DNA of 10,933 bases from Acanthamoeba sp. SK_2022b (GCA_027943245.1 JANDJZ010001153.1:1-10933); one strand, 5' to 3'; numbered from the stretch's first letter, positions 1-7,073 are shown. Notes: generated by a model not told the origin, from the letters alone. Numbers and translations are program-made.

Positions 1-736
1 ACAGCACGCGGGCGCCGCGAAGGACCATCCACACGGTGAGCGTGGGATTGGACCTCTTTTCGATGAGCAGCTGCAGGGGCGTGCGGTCGTAGTAGTCCCT
101 GCCAGGCGGTGGCCACCGATTGATTAAGAATGAGAGGCAACACCAGAGCTCAGAGAGCGAGAGAGAGACAGAGAGAGCGAGAAAGGTGGAGTGGAGCGAG
201 ACCTTGCGTTGATGTCGCCAAGCGAATGCGTCATCAGATAGTGCGCACAGCCCGCTTGGTCGCTGCATCGCACAGACGGTCAGAGACTGGGCAGACGCAG
301 ACGTCGGGTGGCAATCAACAAACCAGTGTACGGCGATGTGTAGGGGAGTCCAGCGGCCAAACTCCTCCTCTGCGCTGCCGCTCGTGTCGAGCCCCTCGGC
401 CGGCGGATGGTCGGCGCCAGCTGCGGCCGCTTCGCGCTGGCCCGCCACGGCCCAGCGGTGGTAGGCGTGGAGGAGCCGCAGGCAGGGCAGGTGGCCGCCA
501 CGAGCCGCCAGGAACAGCGCGGTCTGGCCCTCGCGCGACGTGAGGGCGTTGGCGTCGGCCCCGGACTCGAGCAGGGTGGAGAGGCAGCCCGTGCGGCCCA
601 TGTGCGCCGCGTAGTGAAGGGCAGTCCAGCCCGTGTAGTTGGGCTTATCGACGGGAAAACCCACGGCAAGCACTCGATTCACGTCATCTTCGTAGTCACC
701 ACGTTGAATTAGGTGATAAATGTCATCGCCAAGCAT
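1..736 (-). CDS. ankyrin-repeat protein, 5' part (gene runs off the left edge)
   Basis: The start codon is at 736-734 and the frame reads into canonical ankyrin repeats: residues 36-67 contain GWTALHYAAHMGRTGCLSTL followed by LLESGADAN, residues 70-92 contain GQTALFLAARGGHLPCLRLL, and residues 128-136 contain RWTPLHIAV. The frame stays open to base 1, but about 75 codons between 323 and 99 are low-complexity and unlike ankyrin. A phase-2 intron fits (donor 323-322, acceptor 100-99), joining Trp138 to DYYDRTPLQLLIEKRS, another ankyrin helix pair. Proposed exons are 736-324 and 98-<1, giving about 170 residues in the window. Ankyrin repeats are protein-binding scaffolds; partner, cellular site and full domain set cannot be told from this fragment. 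A TATA-like TTTAAATA lies about 50 bases upstream of the start. The family call is firm; the intron boundaries are inferred. Confidence 0.78.
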   Translation of the reverse strand, partial: MLGDDIYHLIQRGDYEDDVNRVLAVGFPVDKPNYTGWTALHYAAHMGRTGCLSTLLESGADANALTSREGQTALFLAARGGHLPCLRLLHAYHRWAVAGQREAAAAGADHPPAEGLDTSGSAEEEFGRWTPLHIAVHWFVDCHPTSASAQSLTVCAMQRPSGLCALSDDAFAWRHQRKVSLHSTFLALSVSLSLSELWCCLSFLINRWPPPGRDYYDRTPLQLLIEKRSNPTLTVWMVLRGARVL

Positions 737-782
737 GCCAGCACCTCAATCTATCACGATGGTTTAATGCAACAAAAATATC

Positions 783-800
783 GCTATTTAAAAAAATAGC
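783..800. repeat. perfect A/T-rich inverted repeat (hairpin) upstream of the ankyrin gene
   Basis: GCTATTT (783-789) and AAATAGC (794-800) are perfect inverted arms around an AAAA spacer. It lies in the 185-bp gap between the start of the ankyrin gene and the stop of the AHSA1-like gene, both on the minus strand. On the minus strand it contains TTTAAATA, so it may simply be a TATA-like promoter element for the ankyrin gene; a 3'-end function for the upstream gene is also possible. Confidence 0.45.
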
Positions 801-921
801 ATTTTCTTCGCGCCAAATAAATAAGAAAACTGGGCCAACAGCGGTGAAGCCAGAGAGCGGGCGCCAAGTTGCAGTAGGCCAGGTGGCCGCGCGTCAAAGC
901 GACGTATGACGCAGAGATAGA

Positions 922-1404
922 TCAGCGTGTGAGAAAGGCCTCCACGCGGTCGAATGCGCTCACCCAGACGTGCTGGCTGAAGAAATCTCGAACCTCGGCG
1001 GCTGGGAAGCCGCTCTGCACCACCGTGACGAGGGTCCCGCGCTCCTCAAACTTCTCGAAAGCGATTGAGATGCGCGTGTCCATCGTCATTCCGTCAGGAC
1101 TGCTGCCGGTCGAGTCAGTGACCAGACGATGGGGCCGGTCGATTTCGAGGAAGGTCTGCGTCTCACGGAATAGGCTGCTCTCGTCCGGCCCCCAGACTGC
1201 TGTCTGGCGTCCGCCCACACGCAGGTCGGCTTCGATTTCCACTATGCCCGGTTTGTCGTCGGTAATACTGAACCATATTCTCTGCTTCTCGGGGTCGGTG
1301 TAGGCATCAAAGACCTCATCAGGGGTACCAGGTAGCACGCGGGCCAGCCGCATCTCCAGGGCACATGCATCGCCAGAGCCAAGAGGCTCCTCTTTCGACT
1401 CCAT
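922..1404 (-). CDS. AHSA1/SRPBCC-domain protein (activator of Hsp90 ATPase 1-like)
   Basis: A single-exon, 160-residue protein. The chosen start is the ATG at 1404-1402; the open frame extends 10 codons further up but has no other ATG. It reads as an AHSA1-type START-like (SRPBCC) fold: an N-terminal strand LARVLPGTPDEVFDAYTDPE (residues 20-39) with the typical 'P.evFdAytdpe' pattern, then VEIEADLRVGGR (55-66), ETQTFLEIDRPHRLV (81-95), the strand RISIAFEK (111-118), and the long C-terminal helix VRDFFSQHVWVSAFDRVEAF (138-157). The length matches stand-alone AHSA1-like domains. Members bind small hydrophobic ligands or act as Hsp90 co-chaperone modules; many are uncharacterised, and no N-terminal Aha1 domain is present, so an Hsp90 role should not be assumed. 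It diverges from the gene starting at 1515 across 110 bp. Confidence 0.85.
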   Translation of the reverse strand: MESKEEPLGSGDACALEMRLARVLPGTPDEVFDAYTDPEKQRIWFSITDDKPGIVEIEADLRVGGRQTAVWGPDESSLFRETQTFLEIDRPHRLVTDSTGSSPDGMTMDTRISIAFEKFEERGTLVTVVQSGFPAAEVRDFFSQHVWVSAFDRVEAFLTR

Positions 1405-1466
1405 CACCACTAGCTCCCGAAACAGCAAAAGCAATCACGCGAGGCAATTTAAAAAAAAAGAAAATT

Positions 1467-1494
1467 AAAGAAAGAAAGAAAAAGAAAAAGAAAG
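1467..1494 (+). repeat. homopurine (GAAA)n/(GAAAAA)n tract in a divergent promoter gap
   Basis: An uninterrupted A/G run lies between the divergent starts at 1404 (minus) and 1515 (plus). Guanines at 1474, 1478, 1484, 1490 and 1494 make 1474-1494 a perfect 21-bp mirror repeat centred on G1484. A second A-rich block (1448-1469) lies just upstream. Confidence 0.8.
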
Positions 1495-1514
1495 CAGAGC
1501 CACGAAGGGACACG

Positions 1515-1832
1515 ATGGAAGAAGCAGCGGAAGGCGAAGTGGCGCAGTTCTTGGAGGTGAGGGATGAGTTGATGCTGCACGCAATTGAGGATAAGATCGA
1601 TCGGTACGACTTGTCTGGAGAAGTGAGGAAGGCTTCGTGCCAAGAGGGGGAGGAAGAGGAGGAGAGAATGTGGAAAGAGAGCCTCAAGTGGGAAGTGCTG
1701 GATGAAGTGAGATGCGAAGTGGAGCTGATCAAGCTCGAACTTCTGAGCGAAGTAAAGAATGAACTGCGGAGAGGGCTGGCACAGCTTGGCAGCACGAGTA
1801 ACAAAACGGCAGCAGGCGAGGACAGGTACTGA
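1515..1832 (+). CDS. small acidic coiled-coil protein, function unknown
   Basis: I do not recognise a family. The ATG at 1515 lies in a good context (ACGATGG) and opens a 105-residue frame. Upstream in-frame codons are a Lys-rich translation of the purine tract with no start context, so a longer form is unlikely. The protein is very acidic in places (EGEEEEE, residues 44-50) and helical throughout; residues 9-38 and 54-92 show repeated Val/Leu heptads such as WEVLDEVRCEVELIKLELL, consistent with a coiled coil. It has no Cys/His metal motif, signal peptide or membrane segment. It converges with the GNAT gene (140 bp between stops). The opposite strand is also open here, but that translation is a Ser/Phe/Leu-rich complement of the purine-rich strand and looks non-coding. 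The call as a real gene is moderate. Confidence 0.5.
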   Translation: MEEAAEGEVAQFLEVRDELMLHAIEDKIDRYDLSGEVRKASCQEGEEEEERMWKESLKWEVLDEVRCEVELIKLELLSEVKNELRRGLAQLGSTSNKTAAGEDRY

Positions 1833-1972
1833 ACGCTGGAGAGTAGCGGCAGCATCAGTGGACATGCTTGGCCATGCCAGCGACCTTGTTTCTGCAGGTT
1901 GTGGTTATCGGACCACCTTCTGATAGACAAAAGTGATCATGTGGGGTTGACCAGTGTCGACGCCAATCACAA

Positions 1973-2470
1973 TCACGCGAGCTGTCTCTTCATCCACAGC
2001 AGGTTGTGGCCCTTCTCCACCTCTGTCGCTAAAGTTATGAAGCAGAAGCCGCATCGCTCGTAGAAGCCCCGCTTGTCCTGCTCGCACGTGAGGTAGAGGC
2101 TGGTCATGTCAAATGACTCCAGGGCCAAACGTGTCAGCTCTTCCACCATGCGCAGGCCCAGCCCCTTTGCTCGCTGGTCTCGATCGACAATGAGGAGGGT
2201 GAGCAGCCCGATCACTCCGTCCACCTTTTCGCCGCGCAGTTCATCGTGCGCCGCATCAAAGGTTTCTAGGCAAGCGTGGCCCAGCACTCGGTCCTTGCCA
2301 GCTTCGGTGGACACGAGGAGCAAGATGAAGGGAAGAGTAAGATCATTGGTGGGCTCCTCCTCCGTTAAATCCAATCCCACCGCGGACATGTCCCACTCTT
2401 GGGCCAGGAGATCTTTCACCTGGCCACACATGTGCGGCACGCTTAGCAGCGAGACGAACTTCACCTCCAT
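1973..2470 (-). CDS. GNAT family N-acetyltransferase
   Basis: A single-exon, 165-residue acetyl-CoA-dependent N-acetyltransferase with an ATG at 2470-2468 in a strong context (AAGATGG). Motif A is intact: the strand LLTLLIVD (89-96), then RDQRAKGLG (97-105) giving the Q/RxxGxG acetyl-CoA pyrophosphate loop with Gly103 and Gly105, and the following helix LRMVEELTRLALE. Motif B follows as TSLYLTCEQDKRGFYERCGF (123-142), with the usual FYe+cGF ending and Tyr137 near the position of the general acid in many GNATs. The LYLT...FYERCGF layout resembles NAA80-type N-terminal acetyltransferases (actin N-acetylation in animals), but this is a resemblance, not an assignment. There is no targeting signal. 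It lies 63 bp downstream of the DCC gene on the same strand. An out-of-frame ATG lies 10 nt upstream. Confidence 0.88.
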   Translation of the reverse strand: MEVKFVSLLSVPHMCGQVKDLLAQEWDMSAVGLDLTEEEPTNDLTLPFILLLVSTEAGKDRVLGHACLETFDAAHDELRGEKVDGVIGLLTLLIVDRDQRAKGLGLRMVEELTRLALESFDMTSLYLTCEQDKRGFYERCGFCFITLATEVEKGHNLLWMKRQLA

Positions 2471-2512
2471 CTTGGGACATGATCTTTGCGGCGGGTTTTG
2501 TTTGTTTGTTTC

Positions 2513-2518
2513 TTTATT
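2513..2518 (-). promoter_or_regulatory. candidate polyadenylation signal AATAAA of the DCC gene
   Basis: TTTATT on the plus strand gives AATAAA on the minus strand, 16 nt past the DCC stop codon and within the 63-bp gap before the GNAT start. The surrounding minus-strand sequence is A-rich. Whether this organism depends on AATAAA is not known from the window. Confidence 0.4.
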
Positions 2519-2533
2519 TTTTTTGTTATTATT

Positions 2534-3142
2534 TCATTTTCTCGGTGTTTGTCGCTCTCTGCCAGTGAGCCACAGCCTGTGGCGCGCGAAGACAGTGTAC
2601 GCCTGGTGCAAGACCCAGGACACCCCAGGCACTCTAGCGAGAGGTACCAAGCGCCGCCAGAAGGGCAGCTCCTGCCACACCTGCACGAAGCTCTCCACTC
2701 CCTCCACCATACGACCATCCTTGGTCTCGACGTGCATCCGTGCCATGGCGTCATCAAAGCTCAGGCCCTTCTCGGCAAGTACGCTCTTCACGCCTTCGTC
2801 GTTGATGTCGAGGAAACGAATACGCTCCCTAGCTTTGTCCAAGCGCTGGTAGTGACCGACCTCCAAGGCGCACACTGGGCACTTGCCATCATAGAACATC
2901 GACACCTGACCCTCGCCGGCACGAGGCGTACCGGCCGAACTGCCTGGGTGGGATGTTAGGCCGGCAGCGAGGGCCGGGCCAGGGTCCGTGGTACCACGCT
3001 CGGGCTCGCGGGGGCAGCTGGAAAGTAGGCGGTAGGTCCCTGCTGGCTGGCCTAAAGGCAAGGAGAAGCTGGCACGGCCAGCGGAGCGGCTGTGCTGGAA
3101 AGGACCCGAGCCGAACCTAGCGAGGCTAAAAGCTCGTCGCAT
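2534..3142 (-). CDS. DCC/DUF393 thiol-disulfide oxidoreductase-like protein, probably mitochondrial
   Basis: A 202-residue protein starting at the ATG 3142-3140. Residues 79-91 carry the family signature FYDGKCPVC with Cys88 and Cys91 in a CxxC arrangement on a thioredoxin-like first strand (QVSMFYDG). The body continues with RIRFLDIND (107-115), a conserved-type segment ARMHVETKDGRMVEGVESFVQVW (134-156), and a C-terminal hydrophobic helical region LARVPGVSWVLHQAYTVFARHR (168-189). The first ~75 residues are extra to the family core and rich in Arg/Ser/Ala with no acidic residue in the first 45 (MRRAFSLARFGSG), typical of a mitochondrial targeting leader. DCC proteins are predicted redox proteins; substrates are mostly unknown. 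The start is supported by the leader. A CCAAT box lies about 47 bp upstream (3189-3193, minus strand). Confidence 0.85.
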   Translation of the reverse strand: MRRAFSLARFGSGPFQHSRSAGRASFSLPLGQPAGTYRLLSSCPREPERGTTDPGPALAAGLTSHPGSSAGTPRAGEGQVSMFYDGKCPVCALEVGHYQRLDKARERIRFLDINDEGVKSVLAEKGLSFDDAMARMHVETKDGRMVEGVESFVQVWQELPFWRRLVPLARVPGVSWVLHQAYTVFARHRLWLTGRERQTPRK

Positions 3143-3385
3143 CCTGTTTGGTAGGCTGTCTCAACCGGTTTAATCTCTTTGTTTTCTCATTGGTCATTCT
3201 TTTCATTCCTCCGTCTTTACCCTATTCCGTAAACTAAATAATCATTATCAACGATTTCTGAACAAAAACCCAGAGAAATCACTTGTTGATTACCTTAAAA
3301 AGGTGCTCTCGGGGCATTTCTTTTGATAAACCATCATCTCCACGTGTTTTCCGCTAAATTATCCAATAAGGTAGCGAGTTTAGCA

Positions 3386-3467
3386 ACATTCCTGAAATAG
3401 TCTGAAAGCACCAATCAGATTTCAAAGAAAGAGGGCCACATTCCTGAAATAGTCTGAATCGACCAAT
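3386..3467 (+). repeat. two promoter modules in 52-bp register, each with a 21-bp repeat and a CCAAT box
   Basis: The 21-mer starting ACATTCCTGAAATAGTCTGA is present exactly at 3386-3406 and 3438-3458. Each copy is followed four bases later by CCAAT (3411-3415 and 3463-3467). Start-to-start spacing is exactly 52 bp for both the 21-mer and the CCAAT box, near five turns of B-DNA. The bases between repeat and CCAAT differ (AGCA versus TCGA), so the module is conserved while its linker is not. Confidence 0.85.
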
Positions 3468-3589
3468 GATAAAATAGCTAGAAAATCGAAATTTCCTTAC
3501 GGGGTAAGTAAAAACACTGCAGATCTGGTTGCGACGCCCTACTGTTTGGGTTTGGGCCTTCCCGACCGAGTGGTGCCCCGAACTCTAAA

Positions 3590-3595
3590 TATAAG
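3590..3595 (+). promoter_or_regulatory. candidate TATA box of the MYRF-like gene
   Basis: TATAAG lies inside TAAATATAAG, about 125 bp downstream of the second CCAAT box. If used, transcription would start near 3620, giving a leader of about 355 nt. This is motif reading only. Confidence 0.35.
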
Positions 3596-3648
3596 AATAA
3601 GAAGAACGTACATTTCTTACAAATCCTAGTCATCTCGGAGTCTTTCGG

Positions 3649-3654
3649 ATGTGA
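3649..3654 (+). promoter_or_regulatory. start-stop minimal uORF (ATGTGA)
   Basis: An ATG directly followed by TGA is the only ATG on the plus strand between 3600 and the main start at 3976. If transcription starts near 3620 it sits about 30 nt from the cap. Such minimal uORFs can stall ribosomes in other systems; here function is inferred from layout only. Confidence 0.35.
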
Positions 3655-3730
3655 TCGCAAACCGATTGGTTCGGCTTCGGAGATTGGGTTTCCGCGGCGA
3701 ATTTCGGGTTGCCAAGAACATTCTGTCAAA

Positions 3731-3749
3731 CGTGCACCAACCGTGCACC
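3731..3749 (+). repeat. 11-bp-spaced direct repeat of CGTGCACC
   Basis: CGTGCACC occurs at 3731-3738 and 3742-3749, one helical turn apart. Each copy contains the palindrome GTGCAC. The pair lies in the presumed leader of the MYRF-like gene. Confidence 0.7.
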
Positions 3750-3975
3750 GAATTTCTGAATTGCGGTTGGTCCCGCAAGGAAAAGGAAGGTGCGGGCCAG
3801 ACAGACGACAACACACAGGGCGACAGGGGTGGGGTTCAAAGAAAGGAGTGGGAAGAGGACCGCATCGTGTGGCATCCCGTGCTGTGTTGAGAAGGCGTCA
3901 AAAGGGGAAAAGGACTGAGAAGAGAATTGTTGGCCGGAGAGGCAGCGCGGCCACGCAAATTCGATTCTCGCGGTA

Positions 3976-6900
3976 ATGGACGATTTTGCGTCACTTCGTT
4001 CCACGTCCCAGATGACTGGGGCGGAGGAGGTGTGGTCAGACCTGAACCCAGTCGAAATGGTCGAAGATTTCGCAAAATTCGAGAACTACGGCGACAACGC
4101 CCCTCTAGGTAATTTCATCTCAGCATCATTTATTCATCATTCGTTATTTTATTCCCCGTCCCCACATCACGTGTCTGATGTCACCTGGATATCGCGATGT
4201 TCCATCTTTCTATGCTTGCACGTTTTCCGTGCGCAGAGCTCGGCTCGCTAGAACGGCAGCTCAGCTGGTCTGCGAAGCTCTCCCTCTCTGAGCTGGAGGA
4301 GTTCTTTGAGCCCTCTGCCAATGGGCTGCAGCCCCCTCTGCCCCAGCAGGTGCAGCCGCAGCCGCAGCCCCCACAGCCGCAGCAGCACAGCCAGCACCCA
4401 CCACCACCCCCGTACCACGACGACAGGTAACCGAAACGTTCTTACGCCGTTTCTGGTGGTCCCACACACCTTTGTCGTCTCGTCTCATCTCTCCTCCTCC
4501 TCCTCTTCACCGCTCCAGAGAGCTTCACGACGACGTGCGGGTCATCTTGTTGCATAGAACGCGAAATGCGCAGGGCTGCGAGTGGCAGGTGGTGGCGTCC
4601 AAAGAGGAGATAAGGTATCGTGTCCCATCTGGTCCGAGGCGCCCGTGTCTACATCTGGCCGAAGGGAGTGGTGGTGGCTCACGCTCGCCGTGTGTGTGTG
4701 TGTGTGTGTGTGTGTTGGCTCGTGTTGCAGAGTGACCCGAAACAGAGGCAAGCTGTTCAAGGTGGTGGTGGAGAGTAGCGCACCCTTCACCAGAGACGAC
4801 GTCCACCTCTTCCTGGCCGACTCCTCTGTGCCGTCAGCGGGCTCATCGCCCGCTCACGGGGCCTCGCCCTACCACTCCTCCTCCTCCTCGTCCTCCTCCA
4901 GCTCGCCCTCGACCTCGCCACCCGTGTCGTCGCCGCTGCAGCTGTCCGCCCACGATCTCGTGGTGCAGTCGATCGACGAAGTCCAGCCCAGCAAGGCCAC
5001 GACCGCCGACGGCCGGCCGGCGAGCTACTCGGTCGAGGTGAAGGTCAAGCTGTGCCTCATCGGCAAGGGCATCCAGATCGCCGCGCGCATCGCGCCGCCT
5101 GGGCGACGCGCGAGCGCCGGTCGGTCGGTCGAGTTCATGACCCACAACAACGGCAAGCAGAAGCTGCGCACCGAAGCCAAGAAGAAGAAGGAGACCGAGA
5201 AGACCAAGAGAAAGAAGAGGTCGGGGAGCAAGCTGCTGCGGATGGACGTCGGGGACGAGGACAGCCAGCCGGGCCCGACCCCCGTCGCCGGCCCGGTGGC
5301 GACGGGGCTCAAGGTCGAGCCCGATCAGTCGCCGGAGAGGCCCGCGAACGCGGGAGCGCGCAGCAGCAACGACTTCACGGGCGAGTCGTCGTCGGGCAGC
5401 GACGAGGACGAGCTCCGGCATCACGCCACGGACGCGGCGCCCCTGGTCGCGCCCTCCTTCTACTCTGTCGCCGAGACCCCGCAGCCCTACCACCACCACC
5501 ACGCCACCGCGTTGGCCAGCGCGGGCGGCCAGCCCTACCCGTCGGTCGGCAACGGCTTCGAGCGGAGTGAGACTCCCACCGTCGCGCGACGACAGTTGGG
5601 AGCGGCCGACGCGGCCACGCCGCGAGGGTCCATGATCGATCCCGGCGGCGAGATGGACATTGGGCGCGTCACGGTCGTCGGCGGGCCCGCCCAGCACCCG
5701 GGCGCCTACGGCAACGGGCCGATGCTGGAAACCGACGTCGGCGCCGCCATGGGCGTGATGGGCATGGGCGTGGGCGTGATGGGCATGGGCATGGACGGCG
5801 GCATGATGATGAGGGCGATGGGCGACGGGGAGCTAAACGGCGGCTACGGAGGCGGAGCGGCGAGCAACGTTGAGGACCTCAGCGACTACGGCCGCGGCGA
5901 GCCCATGCTCCCGCCGGGCCTCCTCAACCGACACGCGGGGCGGAAGAGAAAGATGGACGGCATGCTCGGCGGCGGCGGCGGTGGCGGCGGCGGGGGAGCT
6001 GGAGGCCCGCTGGGCTCGTCGCCCTACCCCGACCACCTGTCGATCCGCGGCGGGCTGCACGTCGAGGGCATCGTCCGCGCGCAGGGCTTCATGCAGTACT
6101 CGGACCTGCGGCTCAAGACCAACGTGGAGGACATCGTGGACGCCGTGAGCCTCATCTCCAAGCTGCAGGGCAAGCGATACCGATGGAAGAGCCAGGAGGA
6201 GGTGGAGCAGCTGACCGGCAAGTCCACGCCCATCTCGCTGCAGAACAACGGCGGCCTCAAGGTCATCGGCCTCATCGCCCAGCAGGTCCAGCAAGGTAAC
6301 ATCACCTCTCCTACGCATTTATTTTATTTTATTATTTATTATTTGTTATTTATCTATTATTGAGGAACGGAGTGTTCACCGAATGTGTGTTTGTGTGTGT
6401 ACGTCGTGAGCGCAGTCCTGCCTGAGGTGGTGCGGGAGGACGATGACGGCTTTCTGTCGGTGGACTACGTGGAGATCATCCCGGTGCTCATCGAGGCGTT
6501 CAACCAGCACCTGGAGGTCTATCACCGGGAGCAGAAGGAGCTCAAGGGCGAGTTCGATAGCTGGCGACGACTGCTGGGCGACGGCGACGCGGCGGCCAAG
6601 GAGAGGCAGAAGGGCTCGGCCACGATGATCAAGGAGCTGGTCAAGCAGCAGCAGAAGCAGAAGCAGCCAGCCGGCAAGGCGGCCGCGATGACGCGCCGAT
6701 CGCCGTCCCCGCTGCACGCCAGCAACGAGAGCAACGAGAGCGACATCGAAGCCGCGCGCATGTCGTCTTCCATCGAGGACGAGGAGCCCGACAGCCTCGA
6801 CCGCTCCAGCGGCACCACCACCGACGGCGAGGTCGACGAGGACGTGGAGGACTTCCGGCACAGCGCCGCGCTCACGGCCGACGCGGAGGAGCGCGACTCC

Positions 6901-7038
6901 CTCCTGGCCGTGGACCTCGACCGATTAGTGGCCAACAAGGCCCACCTCGCCTCCCTCGCCTCGCAAATGAACAAGCTCATCCCCGACCGGCAGTACACCG
7001 ACCTGCTCAAGTACGACATCGCTCTGCGCTTGCTTTTG

Positions 7039-7073
<35 letters not shown>

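Larger units (their letters stand above)
3143..3975. other. 833-bp gene-free divergent intergenic region and leader
   Basis: This stretch separates the DCC gene (minus) from the MYRF-like gene (plus). The left half (3143-3520) is A/T-rich with CCAAT boxes on both strands and a duplicated 52-bp module. The right half (about 3600-3975) is more GC-rich and likely transcribed leader. No frame in either half has an ATG-started protein that looks coding; the longer open frames begin with GTG or TTG. The 9-mer GACCAATGA occurs once in each orientation (minus 3195-3187, plus 3461-3469), facing the two flanking genes. Confidence 0.7.

Noticed and set aside
1405..1434. Ten-codon N-terminal extension of the AHSA1-like protein
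   Set aside because: The extension would have to begin at a TTG codon; the first ATG is at 1404 and leaves the domain intact.
1319..1930. 203- and 138-residue minus-strand frames over the small coiled-coil gene
   Set aside because: They are Ser/Phe/Leu-rich translations of the complement of a purine-rich strand and collide with the clear AHSA1 gene.
3386..3458. Heat-shock element
   Set aside because: Each 21-mer has only one TTCNNGAA pair and no properly spaced third unit, so a full heat-shock element is not supported.
3743..3976. Upstream frame ending in TAATG that overlaps the MYRF start codon
   Set aside because: The overlap looks like a reinitiation arrangement, but the frame has no ATG (it begins with GTG), so a translated uORF is not supported.
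4843..5697. 284-residue open frame on the minus strand
   Set aside because: It is antisense to exon 4 of the MYRF-like gene, Arg/Gly/Val-rich as expected for the complement of a GC-rich exon, and has no recognisable domain.
7041..7070. TTG repeat as coding poly-Cys in the main MYRF-like product
   Set aside because: Splicing from 7011 to 7153 joins the coiled coil to the membrane segment in frame, so the repeat is best placed in an intron.
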